Source: Ampullaceana balthica (Eukaryota > Mollusca > Gastropoda > Lymnaeidae). Taken from it: a DNA stretch of 64,000 nt. The stretch is taken from the NCBI GenBank assembly GCA_944989445.1, contig CALYLW010001219.1:243501-307500 (forward strand). The letters are read 5' to 3'. The position numbers were made by a program, and so were the translations under genes. Positions 1-12,150 of this stretch are shown here, piece after piece; positions within the stretch are counted from its first letter, which is position 1, and each line of letters starts with the position of its first letter. Under the pieces are notes generated by a model, which worked only from the letters and a program-made list of their open reading frames with translations, searched no databases and was not told the DNA's origin.

Positions 1-303
1 AGTTGTTGTTTTGTTTTTGTTGCTGTTGTTGTTGTAGTTGTTTTGTTGTTGTTGTAGTTGTTTTGTTGTTAATTTTGTTGTTTTTGTTGTTGTTTTGTTT
101 TTGTTGTTTTGTTGCTGTTGCTGTTTCTGTTGTTGTTTTTGTCGTTGTTGCTGTTGTTGTTGTAGTTGTTGTTTTGTTGCTGTTGCTTTGTTGTTGTTGC
201 TTTGTTGTTGTTGCTGTTGTTGTAGTTGTTGTTGTTTGTTGTTGTTTTGTTTTTGTTGTTTGTTTTTTGTTGTTTTGTTGCTGTTGTTGTTGCTGTTGTT
301 GTT
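1..303. repeat. (GTT)n-rich tract, internal part of a Helitron-like element
   Basis: Almost pure GTT/TGT with interspersed GCT and TTTT interruptions. It runs straight into the Helitron-type 3' terminus at 306-335, exactly as in the second copy at 35398-35973. The left end of the element lies outside the window. The leucine/valine/cysteine-rich reading frames across it are low-complexity artefacts. Confidence 0.9.
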
Positions 304-335
304 AAACCCGGGCATAGCCGGGTACTTGCCCCTAG
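304..335 (+). mobile_element. Helitron-type 3' terminus, copy 1
   Basis: A perfect 6-bp stem ACCCGG (306-311) / CCGGGT (318-323) with loop GCATAG is followed by the 8-nt spacer ACTTGCCC and then CTAG (332-335) with a T next. Helitron 3' ends are defined by a short GC-rich hairpin a few bases before CTRR, with insertion between A and T. The same arrangement with a different loop occurs at 35943-35973, so this boundary is supported by two copies. Confidence 0.75.
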
Positions 336-379
336 TATATATATAGAGAAACCAAGTCAAATGAATCAATAAAAATCAA

Positions 380-1230
380 TAAAAATAACACAGTAAAAAA
401 TAAATTAACGTTCAGATGTCGAATCGACGAGGGTTAAATCGTCCGTGATCTGTCGAAAAGGGGTTGGCCTCTACGTGGCTAGACAGACGAGTGGGGTTGC
501 GGAGCTGGCCGCAACCCGAAACCAACAACTCCTGGCAGGCAATGCCGAAGTCCGATATGTTAGGTGTTAGGTGCTAGTCACATATGATTACAGTCGCTGT
601 ACGGATCTTAGGCAGAGCATCAGACACGATGCCGGTGATGAAAAACCAAAGTACCCATTGAGGGTCGGGTTACTCCGAAGTGACCGTTTCGTCCCCCTCA
701 TTTTACTAGCAACGCCATAGAGCGGTGCCGGTTTAGGGCCAGGAGCGCCAGTACGGATTAGCAAAAGGTACCGCGAAGAACGCATTGATGATCCGCCGCC
801 TTGTGGCAGTCCTAACCATAGAGACTCGTATGCTTTGCCGGGGTGGCGCCGAAGTTGTAGCGAGTCGAAGTAGGGACAATTCCACCACTCCGTGTGAGCT
901 CAATTTAAGTGGGAGGCATCTTAGACTTTCTGTCCTGGATGCCCAGGTGGTCGCTTCAGAAGCGACCGTTCCGGTAGGGGGGTCTCTCAGCTGTTAAGTC
1001 CATTTGGGGGATGGGGCCATAAAGCTGAGGGGTTTTTCCGGGGAGACCCATTAAGAGCAATAGGCTTGAGGCTACTGATTGTCTTCCGCATGTAGGTTCA
1101 AATCGTCCGTGATCGAAACGTCCGGTGTCGAAACGTCATGGAACCGGTCCGGACAGCAATAAGGAAACGGCGTGACCTACTTTTGAAGGTAAGCCGTTGA
1201 CATCGGGACAACAAAGTAAAAATACGTGCA
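380..1230. other. Structured GC-richer segment with hairpins and a repeated 15-mer, unidentified
   Basis: Stands out from the AT-rich surroundings. It holds a 9-bp perfect stem GGGTTGCGG/CCGCAACCC (494-517), a near-perfect palindrome GGTCGCTTC-A-GAAGCGACC (949-967) and a nested pair GGGTCTC (980-986)/GAGACCC (1043-1049) enclosing CTCAGCT/AGCTGAG. The 15-mer AAATCGTCCGTGATC occurs at 436-450 and 1100-1114. GGTTCAAATC at 1095-1104 resembles an RNA polymerase III B box, but I find no convincing A box. It may be a non-autonomous retroelement or the end of a larger element; I could not define termini. Confidence 0.4.
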
Positions 1231-2250
1231 CGTATTTAATACATTTGCTGGAAATAACACATTTTGGATACAAAATATTGGTGTTACTGTCTGATATTTT
1301 GATTAAAAGTGGGTTTTAATTTTATGTTCTTTTCGAACGGTCATTGTAACGAGCCGCAATGCAAACACCCGAGTAGAGATATAAAGGAGGCCCCACTACA
1401 GACTGATGGTGTGTGGATACGATCATGGATATCACGACTTGTCGCTAGAAGAACTAATAAATATTTACCGCTGTTTACGATGAGATTAATGTCATTACCG
1501 TTACACCAAGATTTCGGTTTAACCTCGAGATGTGACGTCATGAATGTTGTTTTGTGTTGGTTGTTTTTTTTTGTTTTAAGATGGCCCGAAATAGAAGGGA
1601 CTCATGTCCCATCCAGTCTTTCAAAAGATTAAAAAAAAATTCTGTACAGTTTTAGAACTTTGATTCTCAAATAAGATGTTTTCCCGGAAATATCCAGAGC
1701 AAAGATAAGATTAGGACTTCAAATTAAACGCACGCGACTTTGTGATTGATCAAATGAAGCGATTGGCTGTGCCATAAAGTGCGGCTCGCTTCAAATCTCT
1801 CGGCATCTGTCGCACGCAGATAACTGTAATTGTTTTTGAAGCCGCCGTTATTTTTTTAAACTCTGCAACCAACCAAAACTCTCAGTACCCGGAATTCACT
1901 TTTGTGGCCAAAAAACGTGTGGCTGTGTGGGTGACATCAGTCTGTTCCGCAAGAGGACCTCAAGACCTCGGTACATCCGAAATGCCTGGGGTCATATTTG
2001 ATCAGACGACTCGTCCGCCGTGACATGTACTTTTGTATTATAGTTCCCCTCCCCTGGTAAACAAGGAAAGGCGGAGAAAACATCAAACAGTGTTTCTCAA
2101 ATCCCAAAAGCTCGGTCTTCTCACAGAAGTGAGAAAAGATGTGAAAGCGGTTGAAGAAGTAATGAAGTAATGAGTGAGAACGACGTCATATTTTATGTTA
2201 GAGCTGCTTAAATTAGCCAATAACAGAGCACGAAAAGTTACGCGATACTA
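1231..2250. other. No recognisable feature
   Basis: AT-rich sequence with short chance ORFs on both strands near 1309-1632. No transposon ends, splice-signal pair or repeat structure that I can support. Confidence 0.6.
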
Positions 2251-2435
2251 TGGGTTGTTGAATTAGCAGCTAATAGGAATGTTTTCATTAGCCGATATAA
2301 AAATTGTTCAATTAGCTGATATAATTGTTGTTGCAGTTAGCCGATATAAGGGTTGTTCCATTAAGTCGATATAAGTGTTGTTGCAGTTAGCCGATATAAG
2401 GGTTGGCTCAATTATCCGATAATAGGTTTAGTTGA
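2251..2435. repeat. Degenerate tandem array, about 26-28-bp unit
   Basis: About seven diverged units built on TTAGCCGATATAA followed by a GTTGTT-like spacer. Spacing is irregular, which suggests an old array no longer homogenised. Confidence 0.7.
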
Positions 2436-2710
2436 ATTATAGTGCCGCAGGTAGCCAAGAAATTAAGCCACGAAATCTCATGCCATTCATAGCAATGGGC
2501 TTTTTGCAATAATGGACACTTGGCCAGATGTAAAATAATTTCATAGTCTGTATAAACAATAAGAAAAGAAACAAAGTTTTTAACAGTGTTTTCATAGTTT
2601 TTACGCTCACGACCCTTCGTTAATCAATTAGGCCCGGCAACCAAAGTTTCACTGATATTTTTTAAAGCACGCGTTACATTTTTCTTTTAAAAATTTAAAA
2701 AAAAATGTTT

Positions 2711-2906
2711 TGGGGTTAAGTGTGGGTGTGTGTGTGGGTTGGGCGTGTAGTGGCGAGTGTTGGGGCTAAGTGTGGGTGTGTGTGTGTGTTGGGCGTGTAG
2801 TGGCGAGTGTTGGGGTTAAGTGTGTGTGTGTGTGTGTTGGGCGTGTAGTGGGGAGTGTTGGGGTTAAGTGTAGGGGTGTGTGGGTTGGGCGTGTAGTGGC
2901 GAGTAC
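2711..2906. repeat. Tandem array, 50-bp unit, 4 copies
   Basis: Four units begin TGGGGTTAAGTGTGGG and end GTGTAGTGGCGAGTGT. Internal (GT)n length varies by a few bases. The Asn-Pro-His-Thr-rich minus-strand ORF here is an artefact of the array. Confidence 0.9.
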
Positions 2907-4600
2907 TGAAAGTCAAATTATCAAGAACAATTTGGAACAAATACGGTTAAAAAGCACATCTAAATTTGTGCTATACTCTGAGTTAGGCAACGCCGTGAGA
3001 GGGTCACTACCCATATGTTGAGAGCCACTACACCAAAACGTGGGGAGAATTTATACTTAAAACCGTGTCATGAGGGCAGTTATAGGACATTTAAAAAAAA
3101 CCCACCAACCAAGTGTGTTTTGTTTTTCTCTTTGGTTCAATATTATGGCCACACATAAATCTCGGAGAATGTGAAATAACCTGCTACAGATTTCTTAAAG
3201 CAGCGTCCTTATTCTCACGGTGGCCGGAGTCAGTCGATTCTAAAACAACACATGCTGTCAATAAATCAAGTGTTGTGCTGTTGGCAAGTATGTGACTGCC
3301 ATTTCCACTGAGACGAAGGTTTTACAAAAGACCTCTGAACTTACTGACTTTTAAAAAAAAGTCATTATAAATTCAACAAAATAAAATAATATTACGGAGT
3401 TGTCATAGTGGTGTCTTTTTGCGTGGTGTCTTTGAGGGCGGTGTCTGTCTATGCGTTTTTTTCCCTTGTGGTGTCTTTTGTGGGCTTTGAAAACCTCCCC
3501 AAAAGTTATAAATGATTCGAAAAGAAAGACTGATAAATAATCAGTATCAAAAGTCATAAAGTTAAATTAAAAGAAAGAGATTTTCTTTACTTGAAAAAGA
3601 GGTAGACACAGTTGTTCTTGGATATGCTAACCACAAATTAATAAGTTAAATTAAATATTTAAAAAAACACTAGAATTAATCAATTTAAAGCAAACAGCAA
3701 GAACAAAGAACGCACCTGTAATTTGAAACTGATAAGAGGTACAGTATTAAAAAAATAAAATTATGAATAAATTTATAGGTAATTCAGATATTTTTTCCGC
3801 GTCCATTCCTCACCTTTCTTCTTCTCTCGCTCACGGGTTCGATAACTGACTCTTAACCGCCCCGTCTCCCCAGACCCACTTCGAAATGTACCGCCATTAC
3901 TCACTCGTTGAATCCAGAATCTGTCTACTAACAGCTTTACACCCCACACTTGTCTACTGCAGTTAACAATTCTGCTAGTCTCCTGCCACCCCAACCCCCC
4001 TCCTCCAACCCCCCGCCCCCGACCCTACTCACCCCCCTCAATTTGTTACCCCATTGCCATAACAGTAGTCCTCGCCCATCAAACACGATTCCTCAGGCCG
4101 CCGCGTCGCACAGAAGTCTGCTCTCTTCCGTCAACAGCAATTACCGCACCGGTGCGCACGTTCAGTGAGGGACGCGCCCCGAGCATCAAGTGTATGATGT
4201 ACAATTGCGGGATGGTTAATGTTACCGAAACTCCAGTAACGGTGGCTGAGTTCCGGTTAATTGTAAGGGAGCAAGTTACTGCACAGACACGCAACATGAG
4301 AAGAAAAAAAAAGGGGTGGGGGTGGGGAGGAACCGGAGATGGGGTTAGCTCAGTACTCATTTTTATTTCAGTTCAAAGTGGTCAATAGAAAAGTTCTAAA
4401 ATATAAGGATTTGCTGTCTCTGTGTATTTTGAAAGCTTATATTTTTGTTGTCCGAAAGTAAAGAGTTAAATACCTATAAGTTGTCGATGTCCACAAGAAA
4501 ACTCGCGATTTTATTTTATGGGCGCTTGGAACAACTTAATAAGACCAACGGATGTTGTTGTCCTAATTAACTTTAGGAAGACGACCCACATAACCACTCA
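2907..4600. other. No recognisable gene; short low-complexity patches
   Basis: Contains three or four loose repeats of GTGGTGTCTTT (about 3407-3475), a C-rich patch (about 3990-4055) and a G-rich patch (about 4306-4330). The ORFs around 3773-4388 overlap on both strands and show no recognisable domain. Confidence 0.55.
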
Positions 4601-5012
4601 TCGACTCGGACACGAGTTGACCAACATCACCATTCAGTTGACTTGGACTCGAGTTGACCAACATCACCATTCAGTTGACTTGGACTCGAGTTGACCAACA
4701 TCACCATTCAGTTGACTTGGACTCGAGTTGACCAACATCACCATTCAGTTGACTTGGACTCGAGTTGACAAACATCACCATTCATTGACTTGGACTCGAG
4801 TTGACCAACATCACCATTCATTGACTTGGACTCGAGTTGACCAACATCACCATTCAGTTGACTTGGACTCGAGTTGACCAACATCACCATTCATTAACTT
4901 GGACTCGAGTTGACCAACATCACCATTCAGTTGACTTGGACTCGAGTTGACCAACATCACGATTCATTGACTTGGACTCGAGTTGAACAACATCACCATT
5001 CATTGACTTGGA
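4601..5012. repeat. Tandem array, 33-37-bp unit, about 11 copies
   Basis: The unit contains GACTTGGACTCGAGTTGACC and ACATCACCATTCA. Two length classes exist because an AGTT is present or absent between CATTC and GACTTGG. Every core unit carries an XhoI site (CTCGAG). Confidence 0.92.
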
Positions 5013-5084
5013 AAAGAAAGCCTTAATCTACCTCACCTCTTCGCCAACGTAGAAACATCTTTCAACTTCCAACACACAAATCTG

Positions 5085-5385
5085 CCTTGTCTAAAGATAT
5101 ATCAGCCTTGACTAAAAACATACATCCAATGACTAAAACATATCTAGTTTGACTAAAAATATATCTCCATTGACTAGAAACATATCTCCATTGAATAAAA
5201 CATGTATCTATTGAATAAAAAAATCTCCAATGATTAAAAAAACATATCGACATACACACACTGCCTAGACTACAAACATATGTCCGTGACTGACTACCGA
5301 CATGTCTCTAATGACTACAAACACAACTGAAAACTGGCTAAAATATGTTCTCACCAGCTACAAACACGGTTCCGATGACTAAACC
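5085..5385. repeat. Degenerate array, about 20-22-bp unit
   Basis: Recurring phrase GACTAAAAACATATCTCCA with many substitutions and length changes, decaying further to the right as TGACTACAAACA variants. It directly follows the 4601-5012 array but has a different unit. Confidence 0.7.
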
Positions 5386-6325
5386 TATTATAGTACTTTC
5401 CACCCCTTTACCCCTCACATTTTTTCTGTATCTCGTGGACTGGCTCACTAACGTTGTTTTGTTTATTTTGTAATAGGGTGGGGGGGGGTGGGACTATTTT
5501 TGTCTTAAAGCCTCGAGTAATAGGCTCAGACAGGCTTTCCGACAGTAGGTCGAGGGCTTAAAGAAAATTTACGACTTGTTTAAGTTGACGTGAAGTACAA
5601 GGTATAAAGTCACGTGTCCAATTCGAAAGAGATTTATTTTTTTCCCGTTTTCTATTTTGTTTTTGTTGTTGTTTAGATTGCTGAAAATCTTGACCAGCGG
5701 AGACAGCAGGGCAAAATCCAAGATCTTTGAGCGGGCTCCGGATAGCTCCCAGAAATTAGAATTAATAGTCTGCACGTGGATTCTTTCAGTTTTTCAAGAA
5801 TTTAATTATTTTTTATTTTTTTTAAATAACATGAAATTTTGAAAACGTTTAATCTTTTTTTTAACACGGAACAATTATTTAGATATAATTGTCATTATAG
5901 GTAATAAGGCAGGGATCAGTGGCGGGAACATATTGAGCACAACAGGTGTTACCCCAAAGCTAATGCGTCTCTGTTGTTACAGAAGTTTGTAGCTTATTTG
6001 CTTCGTCTGTCTTTTTCTTACCTCTGTATAAAACCTGAGCTTTTACAAGTTTTGGATTGTTTTACATTACGCGGGCTAATCGAGATCGACAATTGTTATT
6101 GTTCTTTGCTGTTACTGTGTATTAAGTAAGATCGACAACTGCAATTGCCTGTTAACTCAAAAATTAGAGTAGGATTCATATCTATTAATCCGCGTAAACA
6201 GAAAGGCAGACTAATAATCCTCGACAAGCGGACAAGCAAACAGTGTCTTCTTTGTGTGTGTGTGTGTGAGAGAGCTTTTGGGAGTGATCTCGACATCTGT
6301 TGAAATTGATTGCGAGGTAACATAG
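5386..6325. other. No recognisable gene; G-run and possible hAT end
   Basis: Contains a G-tract near 5478-5490, AT-rich sequence and a single CAGTGGCGGGAACAT at about 5919 that resembles hAT transposon ends but has no partner terminus that I can find. Confidence 0.5.
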
Positions 6326-6600
6326 TGTACACCGGACTAGGGAGGGGGAAGGGGAAGGAAGGAGAAGGGGAAATAATAGGGGAGGAAGGATGAGAGAGAA
6401 GAAAGAAAAGAAGATGGAAATGAAGGGAGTACAATAAGGTTAAGGGTTAGAGTAAAAGGAATGGGAGACAGGAGGAGAGAGGAGGAGGACGAAGAAGGTG
6501 AGGGGAGAAAACAAGAGAAAGAGAGGTGGGAAGAAAGGGGAAGGAGATTGAAGGTAGTAGAAAGAGAGGAGATGAATGGGAGAAGTGTAAGGAGCGGCCT
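6326..6600. repeat. Polypurine (G/A-rich) tract
   Basis: Roughly 270 bp almost entirely of A and G on the plus strand. The Ser/Leu/Pro-rich minus ORF and Glu/Arg-rich plus ORF here are composition artefacts. Long polypurine tracts can form triplex DNA; that is inference. Confidence 0.85.
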
Positions 6601-6745
6601 CAATCCTTGCTGTTACACTCTTTGTTTAAACATGTTCATTAAGATTTAGCACAGTCCATGAAAAGTGGCTACCAACAAGATTTTATTGCACTGTGGAGCG
6701 CATGTTCAATTTAGAAACGATTGGTCATCGAGGGTTCGTATAGGG

Positions 6746-6926
6746 CAGGGGTCTCCAAACTACGGTCCGCGAGGCCCTCTCATCCGGCCCCTGGAGACCT
6801 TTTAATCTAAAAAAAAGAGATTATATTTTCACCTATATTTTACCACAAAACTGTGTTTAGTTGGCTTCCCAAACTGCTGTTTGACAGTTAATGTGGCCCT
6901 ACGGCAGAAAAGTTTGGAGACCCCTG
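6746..6926. mobile_element. hAT-type MITE, 181 bp
   Basis: Terminal inverted repeats CAGGGGTCTCCAAAC and GTTTGGAGACCCCTG are perfect over 15 bp. GTATAGGG flanks the left end (6738-6745) and recurs one base beyond the right end (6928-6935), a near-exact 8-bp TSD. CAG-GGG ends and 8-bp TSDs are characteristic of hAT elements. No coding capacity. Confidence 0.85.
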
Positions 6927-7806
6927 AGTATAGGGTATAAGGTACATGTAAATCCAACCAATGAAGCCAAAATATAGTCTATCAAAATAATTGCATATAT
7001 TTCTTGGCTTGTGCAGGGCTGATAGATCTTCCTCTTTGAAAATAAATCAATAAAAACACATAAATGTTTCCTTTGGTGCAAAAGATAAATACAGTTGCCA
7101 TTTTTTTTCGCTCCTTTAAACCACCCTGGCATCTTCTGTCCAGGGTTCAAGGTCACGTCTGCCGGCCTCGTTTAAAAGCTTTGGGACTCCATTCTCGGAT
7201 GACCGGCAGAACGCTGACCAGAACCAGTCCCTTGTAGGAATTCGATTAAGAACGTGTTAGGGACCAGGGTGTATTTAAGAACATCTTGGTGAGGGAGAAA
7301 GGGGAACCAACTACCGCCCCCACCCCGATTCCACGGCGCCATCCTGGATTTAGTCAATTTGTCCCTTGAGGTCAGAATTGGAAGGGGGAGGGTAGGTTTC
7401 TCTAAAGTTTCGTCGTTGCCTCGACCATTTCCTGCATCTGTTCGCCGGACCAGAGTCGCTAACTAGAGGTTTGCTAAACGATGGAAAGTAAAGAGCCGAG
7501 CGGCGAGTGACCTAGAATTACGCGGGTAAACTGTTGTTCCAAGCCGTGGGAAGGGCTCGCTTTTAATTACGGGGACCTAATGTGCGGGCAAAGTCAGACC
7601 TCGGAAGGGGGGGGGGCGCTAAATGGACTTTGGGGGAATAACACGGATTTAATTACAGAACGCGTGGGGGAAACGTGATTGGTCAACTTTAGATAAACAA
7701 TTTCAGAGAGATTGCCATTCGCACAAAGAAATTAAAGTTCAACAATACGGCCAAAGAATTTGCAACTGAGTAATTAAATATTAAGATAATGTATTGTTAG
7801 GTAGCC
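6927..7806. other. No recognisable feature
   Basis: Mixed-composition sequence with a G-run near 7605. ORFs near 6899-7156 and 7172-7357 on the minus strand show no recognisable domain, and the first overlaps the MITE end. Confidence 0.55.
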
Positions 7807-8862
7807 TTTGAGTTAGTGGATGGTGAGTGTTTGAGTCAGTGGGTGGTGAGTGTTTGAGTCAGTGGGTGGTGAGTGTTTGAGTCAGTGGGTGGTGAGTGTT
7901 TGAGTCAGTGGGTGGTGAGTGTTTGAGTCAGTGGGTGGTGAGTGTTTGAGTCAGTGGGTGGTGAGTGTTTGAGTCAGTGGGTGGTGAGTGTTTGAGTCAG
8001 TGGGTGGTGAGTGTTTGAGTCAGTGGGTGGTGAGTGTTTGAGTCAGTGGGTGGTGAGTGTTTGAGTCAGTGGGTGGTGAGTGTTTGAGTCAGTGGGTGGT
8101 GAGTGTTTGAGTCAGTGGGTGGTGAGTGTTTGAGTCAGTGGGTGGTGAGTGTTTGAGTCAGTGGGTGGTGAGTGTTTGAGTCAGTGGGTGGTGAGTGTTT
8201 GAGTCAGTGGGTGGTGAGTGTTTGAGTCAGTGGGTGGTGAGTGTTTGAGTCAGTGGGTGGTGAGTGTTTGAGTCAGTGGGTGGTGAGTGTTTGAGTCAGT
8301 GGGTGGTGAGTGTTTGAGTCAGTGGGTGGTGAGTGTTTGAGTCAGTGGGTGGTGAGTGTTTGAGTCAGTGGGTGGTGAGTGTTTGAGTCAGTGGGTGGTG
8401 AGTGTTTGAGTCAGTGGGTGGTGAGTGTTTGAGTCAGTGGGTGGTGAGTGTTTGAGTCAGTGGGTGGTGAGTGTTTGAGTCAGTGGGTGGTGAGTGTTTG
8501 AGTCAGTGGGTGGTGAGTGTTTGAGTCAGTGGGTGGTGAGTGTTTGAGTCAGTGGGTGGTGAGTGTTTGAGTCAGTGGGTGGTGAGTGTTTGAGTCAGTG
8601 GGTGGTGAGTGTTTGAGTCAGTGGGTGGTGAGTGTTTGAGTCAGTGGGTGGTGAGTGTTTGAGTCAGTGGGTGGTGAGTGTTTGAGTCAGTGGTGGTGAG
8701 TGTTTGAGTCAGTGGGTGGTGAGTGTTTGAGTCAGTTGGTGGTGAGTGTTTGAGTCAGTTGGTGGTGTGTGTTTGAGTCAGTGGGTGTTGAGTGTTTGAG
8801 TTAGTGGGTGGTGAGTGTTTGAGTTAGTGGGTGGTGAGGGTTTGAGTTAGTGGGTGGTGGAT
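7807..8862. repeat. Homogeneous minisatellite, 23-bp unit, about 46 copies
   Basis: The unit reads GAGTCAGTGGGTGGTGAG plus TGTTT. Units between about 7830 and 8690 are essentially identical; substitutions (TTGG, GTTGAG, GAGTTAG) gather in the last seven or so units at the right end and in the first. An identical core with diverged edges is the usual signature of unequal exchange or recent expansion. Each unit contains TGGTGAGTG, a match to the GT(A/G)AGT splice-donor consensus. Confidence 0.97.
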
Positions 8863-9360
8863 GGTTCTGTCATTTTCGTTTTTCTGTCATAGACATCAAA
8901 TGACTTTGTGTTTGAGCTACTTACTTCATGTCCGGATACGTTTGCATATAGCAAATATTTTGCGCCTTTAGCTAAGCATTATTGTGGCCTTTTTAATTAA
9001 ACAAATGTCCAAATATAAAGCTATTCATTTTATTGGAATAAAATTGTTTTGATATTTTAAAAAATGTACTTTCTTAAGAAAGTCCTCAAATTCTTCTGTT
9101 TTCTGGGACTAAGACCTAAGACAAAAGGATTGGAAATACGATCACGTGATGTCTAAAAATACCCAGAACGTTATCGACCACGGGTCAAGGTCGCCTACTG
9201 ATAACTCATCGGGTGCACACAAAACTAAGTTACGGGCATAAATCGAATCTACTTAAATTATTGGCGTTTTCTTCCGCAGCGCAATGCAATCCCAGACCCG
9301 CGAGTGCTCTTTTGTTACAACATCATTTGGGGGAAAAAACAACAGCTCGGCTTAAGGGAG
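8863..9360. other. No recognisable feature
   Basis: AT-rich unique sequence; no ORF, transposon end or repeat that I can support. Confidence 0.6.
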
Positions 9361-9740
9361 TACTTGACTAGAGACAATTATTGACTTGTAGGCAACACTT
9401 GAATTACACAAAAACATTCGACTCATACAAAGAATTGTACTTATACAAACAATAGAACTAAAACAAAACATTGGACTTATGCATACAAAAAATGGGACTT
9501 ACACTAAACATTGTACTAAAATATTGGACATTATACAAATTATTGGACTTACGCAGGTCATAAGACTTATACAAAGAATGGACTAACGCGAAACATTTGA
9601 CTTATTTAAGGATTATACTTAAAAAAAGAACACGGACTTATAAAAAAACATAAACAACTTTAGACTTACACGAAACATTAGATTTAAAGGAAGTACTTGA
9701 CTTTCAGATCACAAATGACTAAATGACTTAAGACATTTGT
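9361..9740. repeat. Very degenerate array, about 18-22-bp unit
   Basis: Recurring but highly diverged phrase of the type GGACTTATACAAACAATTG with variable spacing. Similar phrases (GGCTTACAGACAACACTT) reappear at about 10048-10110, so the array may once have been longer. Confidence 0.6.
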
Positions 9741-10470
9741 GTTACAGAAATCAAACAGGTTATGACACACAGACAGCATCACTTGATGACCTCAAGGGAA
9801 GAAACGGATTTTAAAAATTTTTGTAGTTTTGAGATATTCAAATTTTTAAAGTTCAAAACTATGCTGATTAATTAATTAAACATATTTGAATTTTTCATTG
9901 GGTTAGAGATGTTATATTTCTCATAATACCTCATTCAGAAAATTCTATTTTTGACCCTCTATCATAAATAAGGAAAAATTAAAAAAAAACACACACAAAA
10001 AACGTTAAAAATTTATATAGCAGTTTCTTCCCTTGAGGTCTTCGCTTGGCTTACAGACAACACTTAGCTTATAGAAAATAGCTGACTAAATGCAGCACTT
10101 GACTTTTTAAAGGTATCACTCGAATAGTATCCATTAACGTCTCCTTAAAAAAAAATATAACCCCAGATAAACCACGAACTTACAGCCCCCTTTTATTTCC
10201 ACGTAATTATATTTGTGCCGGACCCTGATCATTTATTTATGTATCTGATGTCATGTATGGGCCCTTTAATTGTGATGCGTATCTTGTTTGGGTTAGGGCC
10301 CTATTTAATGATACCGACCCCCAGCCTCCCACGGCACGGAGGCAGGCCGATGTTAAATGCCCTCATTCGGACAGAGTAATCGGAGAGCATCGACATATCT
10401 GTACAGATCTGTGGTACAGAAACGAGCTGGGATAGGCTCAATGAAATTTATTTTGCTGCAGTACGGTCCC
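9741..10470. other. No recognisable gene
   Basis: AT-rich sequence followed by a slightly GC-richer stretch at about 10250-10440. Remnants of the preceding degenerate array occur near 10048-10110. A 60-residue ORF at 10253-10435 has no recognisable domain. Confidence 0.55.
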
Positions 10471-10710
10471 AGAGTATATTGAAGTTGAACACTTTGTGAA
10501 CAAGTTAAACAGAGTATATTGAAGTTGAACACTTTGTGAACAAGTTAAACAGAGTATATTGAAGTTGAACACTTTGTGAACAAGTTAAACAGAGTATATT
10601 GAAGTTGAACACTTTGTGAACAAGTTAAACAGAGTATATTGAAGTTGAACACTTTGTGAACAAGTTAAACAGAGTATATTGAAGTTGAACACTTTGTGAA
10701 CAAGTTAAAC
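10471..10710. repeat. Tandem array, six identical 40-bp units
   Basis: Units start at 10471, 10511, 10551, 10591, 10631 and 10671, each beginning AGAGTATATTGAAGTTGAAC and ending CAAGTTAAAC. I see no difference between units, which implies very recent amplification. Confidence 0.97.
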
Positions 10711-10859
10711 AGATACAAACTAGGTATCCACACATTTGTAAGTCAGCCCCCCCCCCTTTTTTTTTAATTCTTACCATCTTACCATTGAATATGTTGCAAC
10801 TACGCTCATTATATGTATCTATCCAATTTGTACTCCTTATATCGGTCTGTCCCACCTAC

Positions 10860-11430
10860 ACTCCTGTTACGGGTTTGTCCCAATTATACTCCATAAATCT
10901 GCCCTCTACACTCCTTATATGGGTCTGTCCCACCTAAACTCCTGTCACGGGTTTGTCCCATCTATACTCCATAAATCTGCCCTCTACACTCCATAAATCT
11001 GCCCTCTATACTCCATAAATCTGCCCTCGATACTCCATAAATCTGCCCTCTATACTCCATAAATCTGCCCTCTATACTCCATAAATCTGCCCTCTATACT
11101 CCATAAATCTGCCCTCTATACTCCATAAATCTGCCCTCTATACTCCATAAATCTGCCCTCTATACTCCATAAATCTGCCCCATGTACTCCATAAATCTGC
11201 CCCATGTACTCCTATATGACTATCCCATCTATATTTCGTATACGTATTTGTTTAATTTGTCCCACCTATACTCAATATATGTATTTATACTACCTTTACT
11301 TATATGGCTCTGCCTCACCTATACTCCTTATATTTATCTGCCCCACCTATCCTCCTTATATCTATCTGCCCCACCTATACTCCTTATATGTATCTCTCCC
11401 ACGTATACTCCTTATTGTATCTGCCCCATC
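10860..11430. repeat. Tandem array, 22-bp unit with diverged flanks
   Basis: A homogeneous core (about 10965-11190) repeats CCATAAATCTGCCCTCTA plus TACT about ten times. On both sides the pattern degrades into CCTTATATGTATCTGCCCC-type units. Overlapping plus-strand ORFs rich in Tyr, Leu, Ser and Pro are artefacts of the array. Confidence 0.9.
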
Positions 11431-11877
11431 TACAATTCGCACCTGAACAAAAAAACACCTGTCTGATGTGAGCTGTGAAGCGAGCAGTGCCAAGAAGCTC
11501 TCTTTCTTTCCCTGTGAGCACACTCGCCAGTGAAGCGTGTCCATCGACGGTGGAGACTGATCTACCTTGAGAGGATTATTGGAGAAAGGGGAAGCCGTTC
11601 AGGTAAAACAGATTCCGAATTGTTCTTTAAACAGAAGGTGATCGCGATACCTGACCGAGACACCTGTGTTCAATAGATCAGGTGTCACAAAGACTCTCCT
11701 GCTCGTCATTCCAGTCAATCATCAAGTTGGTTTCTAAGGGCGGGTTTTCGTTTTGGGGGGGGGGTCTCCGTTTCGGCCTGAGAGTTTTTAGAGTTTTCTC
11801 TCAATGGTCTCGGGGGGGGGCTGGGTTTGTTTTTCTAACAGTCACATATAATTCAACTTGGATTATATAATTAACTT
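11431..11877. other. No recognisable gene; G-runs
   Basis: Slightly GC-richer sequence at about 11460-11605 ending in TTCAGGTAAAAC, which resembles a splice donor, but no open frame with a start supports an exon. G-runs lie near 11754 and 11812. Confidence 0.45.
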
Positions 11878-12150
11878 TGTGGATAATCTTATTAAGTGGG
11901 CGAATAGTGCCTTTAAATTAGTGGATGGTCTCATTAACGTGTTAAATAATCTCAATGCATTTGAATGAAATTATTAACGTGGCCGATATCGTATTAACTT
12001 GATTGATAATCTCATGACCCAGTGGATAATCCCTTGACTAGGTGTATAATCTATTGACTTGTGGATAATCTATTGACTTGGTGGATAATCTCTTTGACCT
12101 GGTTGATAATCTCGTTGATTGGTGAATAATCCCTTTACCTCGGCGAGCTC
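11878..12150. repeat. Degenerate array, about 19-bp unit
   Basis: Recurring GTGGATAATCTCATTAAC / TTGACTTGGTGGATAATC phrases with frequent substitutions. A minus-strand ORF running through this area ends in repeat-derived residues. Confidence 0.7.

Noticed and set aside
6096..6649. Ser/Leu/Pro-rich and Glu/Arg-rich ORFs
   Set aside because: Composition artefacts of a polypurine tract; both strands are open with low-complexity residues.
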